From Chrysogorgia sp. JL179-B06 (lineage: Eukaryota; Cnidaria; Anthozoa; Scleralcyonacea; Chrysogorgiidae): 64,000 nucleotides of DNA. Shown piece after piece: positions 10,581-25,500 of the stretch. How positions within the stretch are numbered: the first letter of the stretch is position 1; every line of letters starts with the position of its first letter. Below the pieces are notes generated by a model. It had not been told where the DNA came from, ran no database searches, and worked only from the letters and a program-made list of their open reading frames with translations. The position numbers were made by a program, and so were the translations under genes. The stretch is from the NCBI GenBank assembly GCA_035772405.1, contig JAYKKM010000439.1, positions 10,333,501 through 10,397,500 on the forward strand, in the 5' to 3' direction.

Positions 10581-13500
10581 CTTAACAAACAGAACAAATG
10601 TACACAATTAAACGGATAGTCCTGATGGAATACTCTAAAAGTTGGTGTACTGCCGAAATAGTGTGTAGGGGTCTAACGTCTCGAGAGAAGGTCCTTCGTC
10701 AGACATAATAAAACTCATTCGATTTCGTATATAATATATAATATAACTAACTCATTTGGTCTTGGTGAACTATATATAGAAGATACAGTGGTGTTAACAA
10801 GCTATAACCTCAGTGCATATAATCGTGTAACGGTGTAACCCTGCAGACAAGTTTGTACAGTAGGTTATGGTTAGGTGGTTAAAGGTGATAATCTCGACCG
10901 TGGGGGGATCAATTTCTCACCAAAAGTATATATATATACATATAATTCCGGTAAATTCCGAGCATGCCTTATAGGTGATCCGTTTTAATCGGCCCGAAAC
11001 ATGGCCGAAGGGATACTGGGGTCCATTCTGATTGCCGATTAATTTCTAAGTGTATAAACAGGTTTTACGAAGACTCGCTAATTCCAAATCTGTTTTCAGT
11101 ACTGAAATCGGCTAAATATTGACCGAAATAAAGATGCGACAGAGGGGCGTAGTAACTAAAACATGGAACGACCCACAATGTCCCAAAACGACTCATGATG
11201 ACCATAATTTCGATAATAAAATCACTTAATTTGAATCACGTGGTTTAATCAAGAAAGGAAACTCAATGTGGCCTAATCTCTGTCTCATGCAGAGTTCCCT
11301 GGTCAAAATGCAAGGCTACGCCTAATGTTCTCATTGGTCGATTTTGGTCACCAGTACTTGCCAATATTTCCGATAAGATAAAATCCAGAGCACGGAGAAA
11401 TCCGAAGATACCTCAGACCATTTCCCGTCAAGCTCGTGATCACGTGTTTACCTGACTTCGGTGAAAGCACGATGAGTAACTTCCCGCCGAAAAGCTTTGG
11501 AATTGATTATGGTGGCGGAGAAACAAGACATAGAAGGTATGAACCTTTGTCTGTTTCTTTCGCCGAAGTCACGTGATCAGGTTTGCGGGAAATGGTCTAA
11601 CGTAAACATCTTCGGGTTTCACATGTTATCTTATCGGAAATATTGGCAATAAGTACTGGTGACCAAAAACGACCAATGAGAACATTAGGCCTTGCATTTT
11701 GACCAAGGGACTCCGTATGCATGAGACAGAGATTAAGCCATATCGAGTTTCCTTTCTTGATTAAACCAACTACGGACGGAGGGGTATATTAATAATTATT
11801 TATAATTTTTGTCTGATTGGACCATAATATAACGTTATATCTGGTTATACTGTATATAGGTCTGTCAGCAGCGCTGCAAATAACGGCCGGTCCATTTTGA
11901 CTGGGAAAATATTTCTGGAGTGGCAGAACAGAAAATAGTAAGGTTCTGCTGTATTTGTGTTTTGCTGCAATTGAGCATATGTAATAAGATAATTTAGAGA
12001 TTAATTTGAAGACGTTAAACAGTGTAATGAAATAGTTTAAATACAACAATATGCTATTCTTCATACACAGTTGTTTATGTTAGTCGTATCATAAGACCGG
12101 CAGGATTTGGCACTTGACCGCCGAATTTTAATTTCTCCGGCTCATCATGACCGACAAGTTGCTAAGGTTTATTTGCAGCCCTGGTCAGTGGTAGGACAAC
12201 GGGAGGGGTTATTGCGTAAACGTACTTGTATGATTTATCTGTGTGATTTAATGCCACCACAGCGGAAGTGACAACTGCGAAAACGAGGACATAACTTTTT
12301 ATTACTCAAATTAGGAACTGAACGCTTTAAACTTTCTTTTGTTAATAGATGCCTATTCAACTTTGTCATGGATTGAATTAGAACTGGATGTAATAGTTAT
12401 AGTACGAGTAAGCGTTCTTCCTCTGATTTCTAAATACGGACAAGCCAGTTGAAAATACGAGGCGCAGCCGAGATTTTTTAACCAGTGAGTTTGTCCGTAT
12501 TTAGAAATCAGAGGATGAACAATTAATTACAAGTGTTAGAACTTGCTTCTCAAACAAATCCATATTTCAAGAGAAAATCGAGATTAAGGTTGGAGAAATT
12601 CGGCTGTAATCTTCCTCTTATTTCTAAATACTGACTAAATATTAATTTCTTATGAATTTTCTTCATGAATTATTAATGAGTTTGAGAAGTAGTTTAAACT
12701 TGTTTAAATAAGTATTGTATAATATATTCGTTTGATGTAAACTCAAACGTATGTTTTGGCTATTTTAATAAAGACCTCTACTACAATACAATCGTACGTA
12801 CGTAAACGCTCATCAATCGTACGAAACTGCACCATTACGCTTTACGTTGCTTCATTGTGCTTTGCTGCACCAGTATTTATGTTATTGCTGAACCTTCAGA
12901 TATTGTAATAAATAATCTGTAGATATAATACATATGGATAATCATGAATGACCACAGGTCAAAATGATCATGATCATAGGGTGAATATGTGCATAACAGT
13001 GCATTACTCAAAGAGTGTGAAATGAAGAATGCAGTTAGGTTTTATTGACTTGTGATATTGAGTAGCTGCATGAAAATATTCAACTTACCAGCCATTTGTT
13101 CAGAAGACCTAATTAATAATGGACAAGAGCGAACAAATTCCAGGCCATCAGGTGATGGATTTATTTGGGTGAGTGTTGTATCACCATAGCCAAACAATGA
13201 CTTCACAGCTTCAACCTCAAGTTTAATTCTTTCAGACATTTTTAATACTTGGGACACAATACCATGTACAGACCATAAGCTTTGTTCATTCTCAAGGTCA
13301 GAGGTGGCTGTTATGCTTGAAGCTGCTTCTTCATTGGCTAATAGACCTTTAGAGGCCATGTCGTTGTCAGGAGTTAGTTGAATATGATACTCTTGTGTCC
13401 TAAGGTGACAGGACAAAATACGAAATGGAATTGGATGACAAGGATTACAAGAACCCAGTAAATCAAATACGTGTACAAGTCCTGGTGAAGAATCACCAAT

Positions 13501-16500
13501 GGCTCTGGCAGCTAAAATTACAGAGCTTGTCTGAATGTTTAAAAGCCCACTTGTATCTGAGTTCTCCTCATTCAACTGTTTGATAGTCGTATCAAGAACA
13601 CAATATAAATCCTTGTAAGAATATTGATCATTTATTTGAACTTGATACTTGAAGTAAACTGCAGCACATACCAGTGACAATGGGTTGTAAAGAAGTAACT
13701 TTAGTAGATGCTCAGGTGGATCTTCAAGTAAATTGTCATCCTCTCGCATATTTTCGTTTGCAATACCAAGAAATAGTTGTCTTGCAGAGTCAGAATTCAT
13801 TCTGAAAAACAAAGATTATTTTACACAATGATCATGAATTTATCTAATAGCATATATAATACTGTTTATACAGTTCCAATTTTTGAATTATATTGTAAAT
13901 GTATCTTAAGTCTGCAGATTTCAAGGAGAATTCCTCAGAAAATGAGTCCTGGACAGGGATCGAACCTGTAACCTTCTGATTGCCTGTGGAACACTCTAAC
14001 AATTGAGGCACCGAGACTCAGATGGAGAGCGAAGGTTATAAGAAGGGTCAAAGTAATATTAATTACTATAGAACAGTGTAGTTATAATTTTTTATTTCAA
14101 ATGTCATTAAATTTTCAAAAACATAATTCATGTATCCTAAAATGTTACAAGTATTACTGATTATGTAATTATTATTTGACATTCCAGCCAATAATCAATA
14201 AGAAAAGCTGTGCACATATGAAAGCTTGTGTAATCTACGTAGATTGTAAAATGTTGTGAATGGTTGATTGGTCGTATGTATTTTGGCAAGACAAACAAAG
14301 TCTAAAAGACAAACCGCTGCCAAACAACACAAAAACAACACAAAAAATAACACAAAAAATATTGGGTGACTCCATTTGCACTGACAGAGAGTCAACAGGA
14401 ACAGTTTTTTGGCACCCATATTAAATGGCGATTGGCAAATATAAATAAATAACATACAGCAGCATACATCAGCTAAGCTAAGAATGTTGACACTGTACCA
14501 GCGCTTAAAATAATGGAGGTCTTGATTTTTTCTACAAGCGAACAAATTTTCTTTTACCTTCCATTCTTATTGTAAAACTCTTTTAATTTTCCTGTACGAG
14601 GACAAAAAAAAAACTATAGCGATGTTTTTTGTATGTAAATGAACTGTTCCGCTGTTCAAGGCATCACTTCTGCAGTTCTGCTGCACATTTTTTACTCAAT
14701 ACTGGTGGGTTGTCACACATTCTTCTTTGCGCACACTGGATAACAACTTAAAGCAAACATTTTCAAAGCTGAAATGCATTTAGGTTTAGCAGTTTCAGGG
14801 TTTTTTCTATCCGGATCACATGCTCAGTCAATAATCTATTTATTATATGGCTTACAGACTTTAACATTCAAGTTATTTACATCATTTTTACACAAAATCT
14901 GGCGTTTATGTTTACGATTTCTTGCCACTTTAAGGCATAACACCAGATCTGGTCGCATTTCAGCTTGGAGGAACTGCGCTGACTGTGGGGGCTCACCAAA
15001 CGCCACCGAAACCGCGTATGCGATTGCGAAAAGGCCACATGCAATTGTGAATCGGATCCTACCTCTTGTCGTTGAACGTTTAATGACTACTACAGTACGT
15101 CCACTTCAAGATTTTTGTATTTCAAGATTTTTACTTATAAAAGTGAGGTGACAAACTATCAACTTCGGGACATTTCAAGTAGTCTTTGTTTACCACAACC
15201 ACGCACCAACAATATGAAAAACAGTTTCATGTATGACGGTGCTCACCTATGGAACTCTATTCCAAACGAAATCAGGGAGAGTAAATCCCTTTCTTGTTTT
15301 AAAAAGAAAATTGCTACTCACATTTTTCAATCGTGACAAAAACAAACATTGTATTACTGTAAATTGTTACTTATTCATAAATTTTATTACTTTTTCTATA
15401 TCTCATATTTTGTAAATATTTTGAATATTGCTATGTTGCTTGTTGGACACCATAACTGTGCCTCATATTTTGTAAATAACATTAACTATTGTATTCCTAT
15501 TTTTTTTTACACGCCCCCTGTGGAAATCAGCTTCGGTTGACGGGGTCAGCGTGGTTAAATAAAGTTATTCTATCTATCTATCTATCACGCACAGATATCA
15601 GAATTGTAATGTTAAATTCACATGTTAAATTCCTTAGTTTTTAAAGCGAATGCTAAAATAATTATTCGCCGAATGCCGCGACCATTTTCAATTGTCGCTA
15701 TGGCTGACTTCATTTATTTATGGTCTCACGATGTGGTTTATGGTTTTACGAAGTTCATCAAATGATTTTGCAAGGGTTAGGGGGCATCTGGTCCTGAGGG
15801 GGCATCTGGTCCTGAGGGGGCATCTGGTCCTGAGGGGGCATCTGGTCCTAGTACCAGATGCCCGGGGAGGCATCTGGTCGTAGTACCATATCTCCAGAAT
15901 ATCTCCGGTGCTTTCGGACGAGCACTGTCGCTGCTTGCAGCTAACAATGGCATATTTTTTATGGTCTGCGAGGCAAAGTCCACCAATGCTTTCCGCTCGA
16001 CTTCGCTCAGGAATGACAGATCATGGGACCTGGGATCCATGAATGACATCAACAGATAAGATGGAACCACTTCGCAAGCAAAATTCACAAGCAAAATTCA
16101 AGTTGTCGACGTAAAATCTGTCAGTCAACAAGACAACGACTGAACAAGTGTATCTCTAAAGATCTGGCCTGCAGGCGGAGCACCTACTTTTTGTGAGATT
16201 TTTGTAACTATCCTTGTGTGATACTCGTCCAGCCTTCAGTCGTATTAAACCAAACGTAAGATTTTAGAGCTTTTTTAGAGCTTTTATTAGAGATGAGCCG
16301 ATTAATCGGAAACTAATCGGCAAATTAATTTAAAATAATCGACAATTGGCCAATTATTGCATAATAATAATCGGCAAAATAATCGGTGCATCAACTTTTT
16401 CGAGAACGATACACCGTGAGTCCTAGCTTCACAAGCATGGACACAATATTCTTTATTTCACAATGCAATCCAACTGTCCAGCTCGTCCCAATCATAAAGG

Positions 16501-19500
16501 TGATGATTTTTAATCCGCATACATATCAATTTTTGTAAAACGGGATGATTTTTCATGCGACATGTTGCCATATATCCGCGTAACAAGTGTTGTTTGCAAG
16601 CGCTCTCGCAGGATCTTGGATTAAGGTAGTCACAAGAAAAAGAGCCGCAGCGCTGGACCTCGTTAAGACCTACAGGTATGGTCCTGCATGCTTCATGAAC
16701 AAGATAAGGCAGCTGCAATAATATTTTGTTTTTCCATCACAGTTTGCCAAAATTGAACTTTTGAGTATTGATCAGTTTAATCATTTAATTTGTAATTAAC
16801 ATGTGGGTGTTAATAAATTAATAACATTATAACAATTGTTGTATTACAACTTGTAATTCGTTTTTTCTTGCAATTCTTCTGTGATTAGTGTACAAACATG
16901 AATTTGACGTCATTTGTGCACAGCGTTATTGCTTTTGCGGGGTATTTCCGATCGTTTCAAACAACCAAAACTTGCACAATGATCACCACGAGCCATTTCT
17001 GTTATATTTTGAAAATGTTGTTTGCCCTTAGAAATCGCCTAAAACATTGTTTCTATATCTAGATTAAAATTGTAAAGAAAAGCATCATCGATTGATGAAT
17101 GTCGCAGATGCCATTTTTCGCATGTCTGCCCTAAACTGCCGTGGGACCGAGTCATTTTCCTGCACATGCCCATGCAATTTCCAGGAGCTGCCGCAGAAAA
17201 TGGCAGCAGAAATGTGATCTCTATTGCATATGATTTTATAAATTTTCCAATCTCAAAGATCATTTCTTTAGTTATCCAACAGGGGTAACGGCTACTGCAA
17301 GTATCGCATGCCTTAACCTAGAATTCCTTTAGGCATTCAATTTTTGCACACATTATTTTGCTTATTGAGAGAGCCTTCAGGAATGTCATATTTTCGGGGG
17401 GAAATGCACATCGTTTTTTTCACAACTAATTTGAACCCTGCTTGTACTAACTAGTTACTTGTAACAAAGTTACTCACAGCACTACTTAATATTATATTCA
17501 GTACTGATCTCCAAGCTTGATCATGGTTTAATTTGCGAGTATGTATATATATATATCTCAAAGTGAAAAGGTGGTAAACTGCCAAGAATTTAGTGACGAG
17601 ATACTAAAAATAGATACTATAGAGATACGAGATATTCTAGTCACTAAATTATTGGCAGTTTACCACCTTTTCACTTTGCTATATATTCAAAACACTGTCT
17701 ACGCAGCACTTTACTTTTTTACTACTCTCGGATATATATATTTCTACTGTACGAAAACTGTACATTTGGTTATGTGCTGGGCGAGATTGAAAACATTACC
17801 TTGAGTGCCGGGCGCTAAGAATTTCTGCCAGGTAGTCCACCCCGCTCCACCCAGCGTGGCTACATCCCTGTGCAAGGTTGACCATACAGTACTGCTCAGA
17901 AATAACCTAACAAAAACCGAGCCCAAGACGCGATCGTTTTGCGGTTCGTTTGCGTGCGTCTTGCGGTTCGTTTGCGTGCGTCTTGCGGTTCGTCTGCATG
18001 CGTCTTGCGGTTCGTCTGCATGCGTCTTGCGGTTTGTCTGCGTGCGTCTTGCGGTTCGTATGCGTGCGTCTTGCGGTTCGTATGCGTGCGTCTTGCGGTT
18101 GACTGAATGTGCGTTCCACAGAATAGAATAGAATAAAACTTTATTTCATGAGGGAAAAGACGTATTAACCATAAAGGTTATCTAACATACGGCCCTCAAC
18201 AAACTAATACACTATATATACAGTGGGACTAATAATGTGAAGTAAACTAATTAATACATTTACAATTCAATACAAATTTACAGTTGAAGCAAAATAGGTC
18301 TTCTAGATGGTCAATACAAGTTAGTTTTTGAAGAAAGTAATTACGGAATTTGCGTTTAGTGGTAGTAATTATTAAAGAAAAAACATCAGAACTAGATGCA
18401 GGTGACATGGCGAGCTGTTTGCAATTAGTGTCTAAGGCATTAAAAAGAATCGAGGCGCTGTAGATAAATGTACATTTACCAAAATCAGTACGCGGGTAAG
18501 GCGGCTTGAGATCGTATACGCAGGCTCTAGTACGAGAGTGTTGTCGAGTGGCTGATAAGAAATTGAACCTAAGTTTAAAGGAAGGTGGAGCATTAGGGTT
18601 TATTAGTATATTAAATAGCAGAAGAAGTTTCCTTAACTTAATTAGATCAAAAACTGGAATCCATTTTAGCTTGGAGAAAAGAAGAACAGAAGGAGTAGAA
18701 TAGTTATCAGCTAAGATAATGCGTGCTGCACGCTTTTGAATGCGAAGAATTCGGAGCAAGAGCGTTTTGGAACAATTGCCCCAGATTGATAGAGCAATAA
18801 ATTATATTGGCATGAATACAGGAGTTATAAAAACGGAGAGCACAGTCTTGAGTTAAGAAAGGCTTAATCCTACGCAGTAATGCTAGCCTACTATTGAGAG
18901 TCGAACATAATTTTTCGATGTGATTGGTCCAAGTTAAATGGCTGTCTAAGGTCACGCCAAGTATTTTAGCGTGCGGGACTTGCTCAATTTCTTTGCTGTT
19001 TAATGTGACCGAGAGAGATTGATCAGAAATTAATCTTAACTTTTGGGAAGAATGGATGAGCATGGCTTTGGTCTTTGATGTGTTAACTACCATCCTGTTT
19101 TGTTCAGTCCAAGCTGAGAGATCATTGGCAATAAGATTGAGATTTACACGTAAATGATGAATAGAAGAGCCTGTTGTTAGTATAGTGGTGTCGTCTGCAA
19201 ACATTGTAGAATTTGAGTGTGGTAGTTGAGAAGGAAGATCATTTACAAATAATATGAAAAGAAGTGGTCCAAGAATGCTTCCCTGAGGAACCCCAACCGT
19301 ATAACAGGAAGCATATAGACAATGTACCTTTAAAGGAAGTGCGTTGACAGCGATTTTTAAGATAAGAAGTAAACCACTCCAACGCTAGTGGAGAAGACCC
19401 ATACTTCTTAAGCTTAAGAAGTAAGATACGATGGTCAACAAGATCAAAAGCCTTCTTGAAGTCAATAAGAAGTAGTCCATTTAATAATTTGTTATCTATG

Positions 19501-22500
19501 TTAGTTAGAATCTTATCAGTGAGATCAGTGACAGCCTGTTCACATGAGCGAGATGTCCTAAATCCAAATTGATTATCAACCAGAAGATCGTAGTCCGTTA
19601 GAAAATTAGAAAATGAAACATGAACATGACGTTCAAGCACCTTAGAAATTATAGCTAAAACAGAGATTGGACGGAAGTTAGAACGGTCAGAAAGCGAACC
19701 CATTTTAAATAGGGGAGAGACTTTGGCAATTTTCCATAAATCAGGAAAAATACCTGAAGTAATACTAAGGTTATAAATCCTCGTTAGAACGGGTGATATC
19801 CGTTAACTCCATCCAACCCAGCAGCTTTCATTACAGACAAATGCTTAAGTAAATTGAGTACAAAATCCTCTGAAATTGGGGAATGGAAAAGGTGGTATTT
19901 GGCGGAAGCTTAGAAGAAACAAAATTCATAAGGTAGTCCCAGTTAGGGTTGCTAGGAGAATTACTAAGTTTAACAGAGTCTGTAATGTTTGTAAAGTGCT
20001 CATTAAACAGGTTAGCAATATCTTTAGGATCAGTAAATGTCTTCCCATTTATAGTTAAGTGATTAGGCAAGTTACAGGACTTTGAGGGAGCAATGTTACG
20101 GATTATTTTCCAGAGATTTTTTGGATTATCAAGATTAGCATTAATAGAAGTAGTATAGAAGGCACGCTTTGCATCTCTAATTAAATGCACCACTCGATTA
20201 CGTGCAGATTTATAATCGCGCCAACAAATTGTAGTATTAATAGACATAGCGCGCTTATGTAGATTGTTGCGCTTCTTAATTGCGTCGCCAATATCATCAT
20301 TGAACCATTCAGGCTGGTGTAACCTTTTTACGCGTTTTTTCTTCAAAGGTGCGTGATTATCAAGTACATTATTAAACAAAGCATACCAATGCTCAAGGGC
20401 TTCATTAATATCCGTAAACATTTCTACGGTATTCCATGGTAGGTTAGTTAAATCAGCTATAAAACAATCAGCAGAAAAGTCCTTAAGCGAGCGATAAAAA
20501 ATAGACTTATGACTAGAGGACTTAGAGAAATTAGGTAAAGTACCAGATTTAAAAACAGTATGCTCATGAGTAACGTAAATATGATCAATGAGAGATCCAG
20601 AAATAGGTCTGGTTGGTACGGTTATAAGTTGGTGAAGATTAAAAGAACTAAATAAATTTCTAAAACGCTTGTTGCATGACTGAGATAATAAATTAATATT
20701 AAAGTCCCCAAGTATAATTGTTCATTTGGTTACCCTCAGCGTCTGCTTTAGATAGCATGCTAACCAAAATGTCCAAGAACGAAGCATCAGAGGAAGGAGG
20801 ACGATAAATGAAGGAGACCAATATCGGTTTACTGTGGGGAAAATTGATCTCGATCCAAAGACACTCAACTCCATTCATTTCCAGATCTAAGCGCCTTTTG
20901 AAAATTAAATGATCAGGGATGTAGAGCAGTAATCCACCACCTTTTTTACCTTTTCTGTCGGCACGAACGATGGTATAGTAATCAACAGCTAAGATAGCGT
21001 TATCTCACGAGTCATCTAAAAATGTCTCTGAGAGGCAAAGAAGCAGGTTTGATTTCTTCGTGTTTGAGGAGGTGATACGACATGAAAGTATGAGTTTGAT
21101 TTCATCTAATTTGTTTGATAATGAGCACACATTCATGTGACAGAAATTCAAACCTTTCAAAGGTAAAGGCAAATCTTTGTAAATATTCGGGTTAGTTGGA
21201 GTACTTGTTGATAGATTAGTAGGTGTAGTAGTTTTAGTTGAAGAGGGCGACACGTTATGTGTGGGAGAAGAATCACTATCTCGTGACGGTCCGAAAGGGT
21301 TGAGTTCAATATCATGTATTAGCTTAATAACCGGGTGGAATGACGCTGTAGTGTTGCTGTTGTATAATACTCTTGCCTGTGAACGACGGCAGCTAACCGT
21401 GGATATTAAAAACTTTGAGTGCCATCCTGAAAGAGCTGCTTCCCGTTTGACAAGGAATTGAACAGTTGGGTTAGAAGTAGGTCTGAGTGTCAGGTAACAA
21501 ATGAGCAATAAAGCATAAAACGTACTTAGTGTTTGCAGGACATTCATGTTCATTTATATCAGGAAAAATCCCGCAAACGCCGTATAAAGGACGAAAATGT
21601 CAACAAGCGAAGTCTCAAAAGCCAAAGTTCAAATATGCACTAGCTGAGGAAAACAACCAACGGCCAAATGTAAAATCATGAATAATTCAAAATTAACGGC
21701 AAATATGGAAATGCTACTTGAACAGGAGGATAAGAACAGTAAAACCAATTAACGATGAAGTTTTGTCCAGCCTGCTGCACGACAAGCGTAGCAAAGTCAT
21801 GAAATCTGATTTTCGAGGTGAAGTGGTCTGTAGACGGGTTGAGAAACCAACGGTCAAATACAAAACTTTTGATAATTCAAAATTCTCGACAGATCTGAAG
21901 TCCAAATCCAAACAAAATCCAAACAATAGGAACACCAAATCCAAACAAAATATGATGTTTTGTTTAGCCTGTTGCACGAAGAAGGTAGAAAATTCAGGAA
22001 ATCTGATTCTCAGCCATCCAAGATGAATTAGTGGTCTGTAGACTGTTTGAGATATGTCAAATATAAAACTTTGGATAATTCAAAATTCACAACAGATCTG
22101 AAAGTGAAACTTGGACAGGAGGACAGGAACACCAAGTCAAAAATAAAAGATGAGGTTGTTGCTGACGAGACAGGCAAACGGACAAATAAAAAATCCAAAT
22201 TAATCCACGAGAAATAATGGTTCAAAATAATCCACAAGACGCAAGGTTCGTAGTGTGTTCGTCTCACTTCGGAACGAACGTCAACAACCACAAGTAGCGA
22301 CAGTGTTTACAGTAATAGTGATGGGTAAGCTTTCGGAATACGCGAGGAACAGAATTATTTCGTTGAAGTCTACCGGAATTTCAACCGTACGAATTACGAA
22401 AATGCTTGAAGAAGAAGGACCTTGGAACAAACTTGCAACATTGAATTAAACCACTTTGATGTAAACATACTTACCATGAAGTTTGATAACCAGTGCCCCT

Positions 22501-25500
22501 TATATCCTTATTGCGCATTGGCGCATATAACATTCTCTTTGGTGGAGCGCGTTGACGGAGACTCATTCTTACAATCTTATTTCGTTACTTTTCCTTGGTG
22601 CTTTTATCGGCTCTGCTTTTAAGCCTGCTTATGTTAAATTATGCAGCCACTTATATTATAGGACAAAAATATATTACGCTTGTGACTTCCGCACGCTTTT
22701 GTGACATGAGTCATATATATTGATAACATATGTATATATTACAAGGATACAGGCGAAAAGGTATCGATATTTTCGATAAATATCGATATTTCAAAAATAC
22801 GATATTCGATTTTTCGCATATCGAAAATATTGAAAGTTTCAACTTGACAACTTCAGTTTTGGTAAAGTTGAGAAAACACGTGTATGATGGCATTTGCGAA
22901 TTCAAGTGATGAAAGCGTATCGGTTTAAAAGCGAGTAGCGTGGTTGTAAACACAATAAGTGTGATTCATAATGTCTATAATTTTAGCAACACCACCCACC
23001 ATTGGGATTAACACAAGCGGCGGTTGAGCGCTTGAAAACAATAACTGATGACTCAGTCCATGTAAATGATTTTCCTCTACTTTCGCAGTATGTCCGACGA
23101 TATCTGGCGATTCCAGCAAGCAGCGCTCCGACTGAAAGACTGTTCAGCAAAGCCGGACAAATAGTAACGGCAAAGCGAGTCCTGCTTAAGCCGAACATGT
23201 TAGTGTTTCTTGCCGAAAATTTATGAACAAACGTGCAAAATCGTTTATGCTTTAAGCTTGTAAATAATAATATAGATATTTAACTTTGTCAGCTGGTCGT
23301 TGTTTGTGTATTTTCACTTGTCTGAAGTAGTGCTGGGCGCCGGTGTCACAGGAAATTTGGCCCCCCCGAAAATTTGGCCCCCCCGGGCCATATTTCCTAG
23401 GATTTCCTAGGAAATTTGGCCCCCCCTTCGGAAATTTGGTCCCCCCAACAAAAAACTCCGCTTTATCTCAGAGGTTTAAATAATGAGTGTAGATCAAATA
23501 TATTTTCGGCCGTGAAATATATTTTCCACAGTGGAATTATTTCGGTAGTGCATTATGTTCTCTACGGTAAAATATGTTTTCGGCGGTGAACATTATTTTC
23601 GGCGGTGAAATACGTTCTCTGCAGAACAGGAACGCATGGCATGTACGTTGGTCGAGTGCTGAACCGCAACAAAAACCATTCAATTGTTTGGTTTGGTTTT
23701 GCCTTAAAATTTTCATTCGGTTCTGCCGTCTGGATATCAGAAATATGCTTTTAACTACTCGAGTATCGTGCTTTTCGAGTTTCGTTTGTGTCAGAATTAT
23801 TTCGCAAGTCTTCTAACTTTTGACAATTGTGCTTTGTTTACGCTAAATGCTTTTGCTGTCGTAAAAGACGAGTACCAGGTTCAGTTTAGACCTTCATTTA
23901 CACCTTATTTACCGTAAACGTTTGATCGATTGAACAAGAACATTAACCTTTCATTTATATTTGAAATATGCATATGTCGCGAGTCTGTTAACTATTGACG
24001 ATTGTGCTTTCGTTTATATTCAAATCTACAACAAGACACATTCTACAATGTTCGTGTAACTAATCAGAACTGCAAAAAGCATAAGATTATAATTTTTCAA
24101 GACCATAAACATGGGGGCCAAATTTCCGAAGAGGGGGCCAAATTTCCTAGGAAATATGGCCCCCGGGGAGGCCAAATTTCCTAGGAAATATGGCCCGGGG
24201 GGGCCATTTTTTAGGGGGGCCAAATTTCCTGGGACACCGGAGTTACGCCGGTGTCACAGGAAATTTGGCCACCCCCCGAAAATTTGGCCCCCCCGGGCCA
24301 TATTTCCTAGGAAATTTGGCCCCCCGGAACAAATTTCCTAGGAAATTTGGCCCCCCCTTCGGAAATTTGGTCCCCCCAAGAACACACGCGTTATCTCAGA
24401 GGTTTACGTATAATATGGGTAGATCGTACCTCATGTTTTAAATCTAAACTTTTGCAGAAAGATACGCAACCAGACGGTGACAGTTTGAATGCACTTTAAC
24501 TTAGAAAGACAGTTTGAAAAGTGAGTAGCTTCAAACTGTGTCTGATTACAGATAATTCATGTATGTAAATAAAAACGATTTCCAGAGTAATGTGAAATAT
24601 ATTTATCAAGAAAAACTATAAATAACTACAAAGTATGCTAAACTGGACGACTTAACTAAAGTTACTTAGTAAACTAATCTTTTTTACGAGATTTCGGTGG
24701 CGGCGCACATGAATCGCAAAGTCATTCCTGATCATCCTGAGGACAATAATTTAAATTTATACAAGGAAGATGGTACCAGTTGTTGCAAAGATCGCACTGA
24801 ACCATATCACCATATTCTGGCAAACAACAAGTATTCTGGCAAACAACAACTGATATTTTAATACCGAAAATATATTACCGAAAATATGTTGGCCACTGCG
24901 GAAAATACATTTCACGGCCAAAAATACATTTCACGGCCAAAAATGCATTTCACGGCCGAAAATATATTTCACTGCGGAATATATATTTCACGGCCGAAAA
25001 TATATTTCACTGCGGAATATATATTTCAGGGCCGAAACATATTTTACAGCTGGTGAAATATGTTGTCTGCGGAAATATATTTTAGTAAAATATTATTAAT
25101 CAGAACTTCAAAAGTAAAAGATTATAAGTTTTCAAGACCATAAACATGGGAGGCCAAATTTCCTAGGAAATATGTCCCGGGGGGGCCATTTTTTTTTGGG
25201 GGGGGGGAATTTCCTGGGACACCGTTGCTCCGGCGTTTTTCAGCGTTTTTCAGTCCGGCTATTGTGAAAAACAACGCCAAAAACAACGAAAAATCTAATA
25301 TTATAATCTATCTAAATGACCAAAACTATAAGTATAAACCGTTTGACATATGAAATTTGCAAACGTGATTTTACTTGGCAAAAGTCCTGGCAAAAGTCTA
25401 TTTTAAAATAAACCTTCGACAGTGTTGACGAACGTAGTTGACAGCAGATAATGAATAAGGAAATATAAAACCGCGGAACCGGACACAATGACACATAGCG

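Noticed and set aside
13944..14019. Possible functional tRNA gene
   Set aside because: The acceptor stem is mismatched, and flanking sequence is shared with a second copy at 63920, as expected for a SINE.
17805..18131. 108-codon plus-strand and 70-codon minus-strand ORFs
   Set aside because: They are translations of the tandem minisatellite units, with no independent support.
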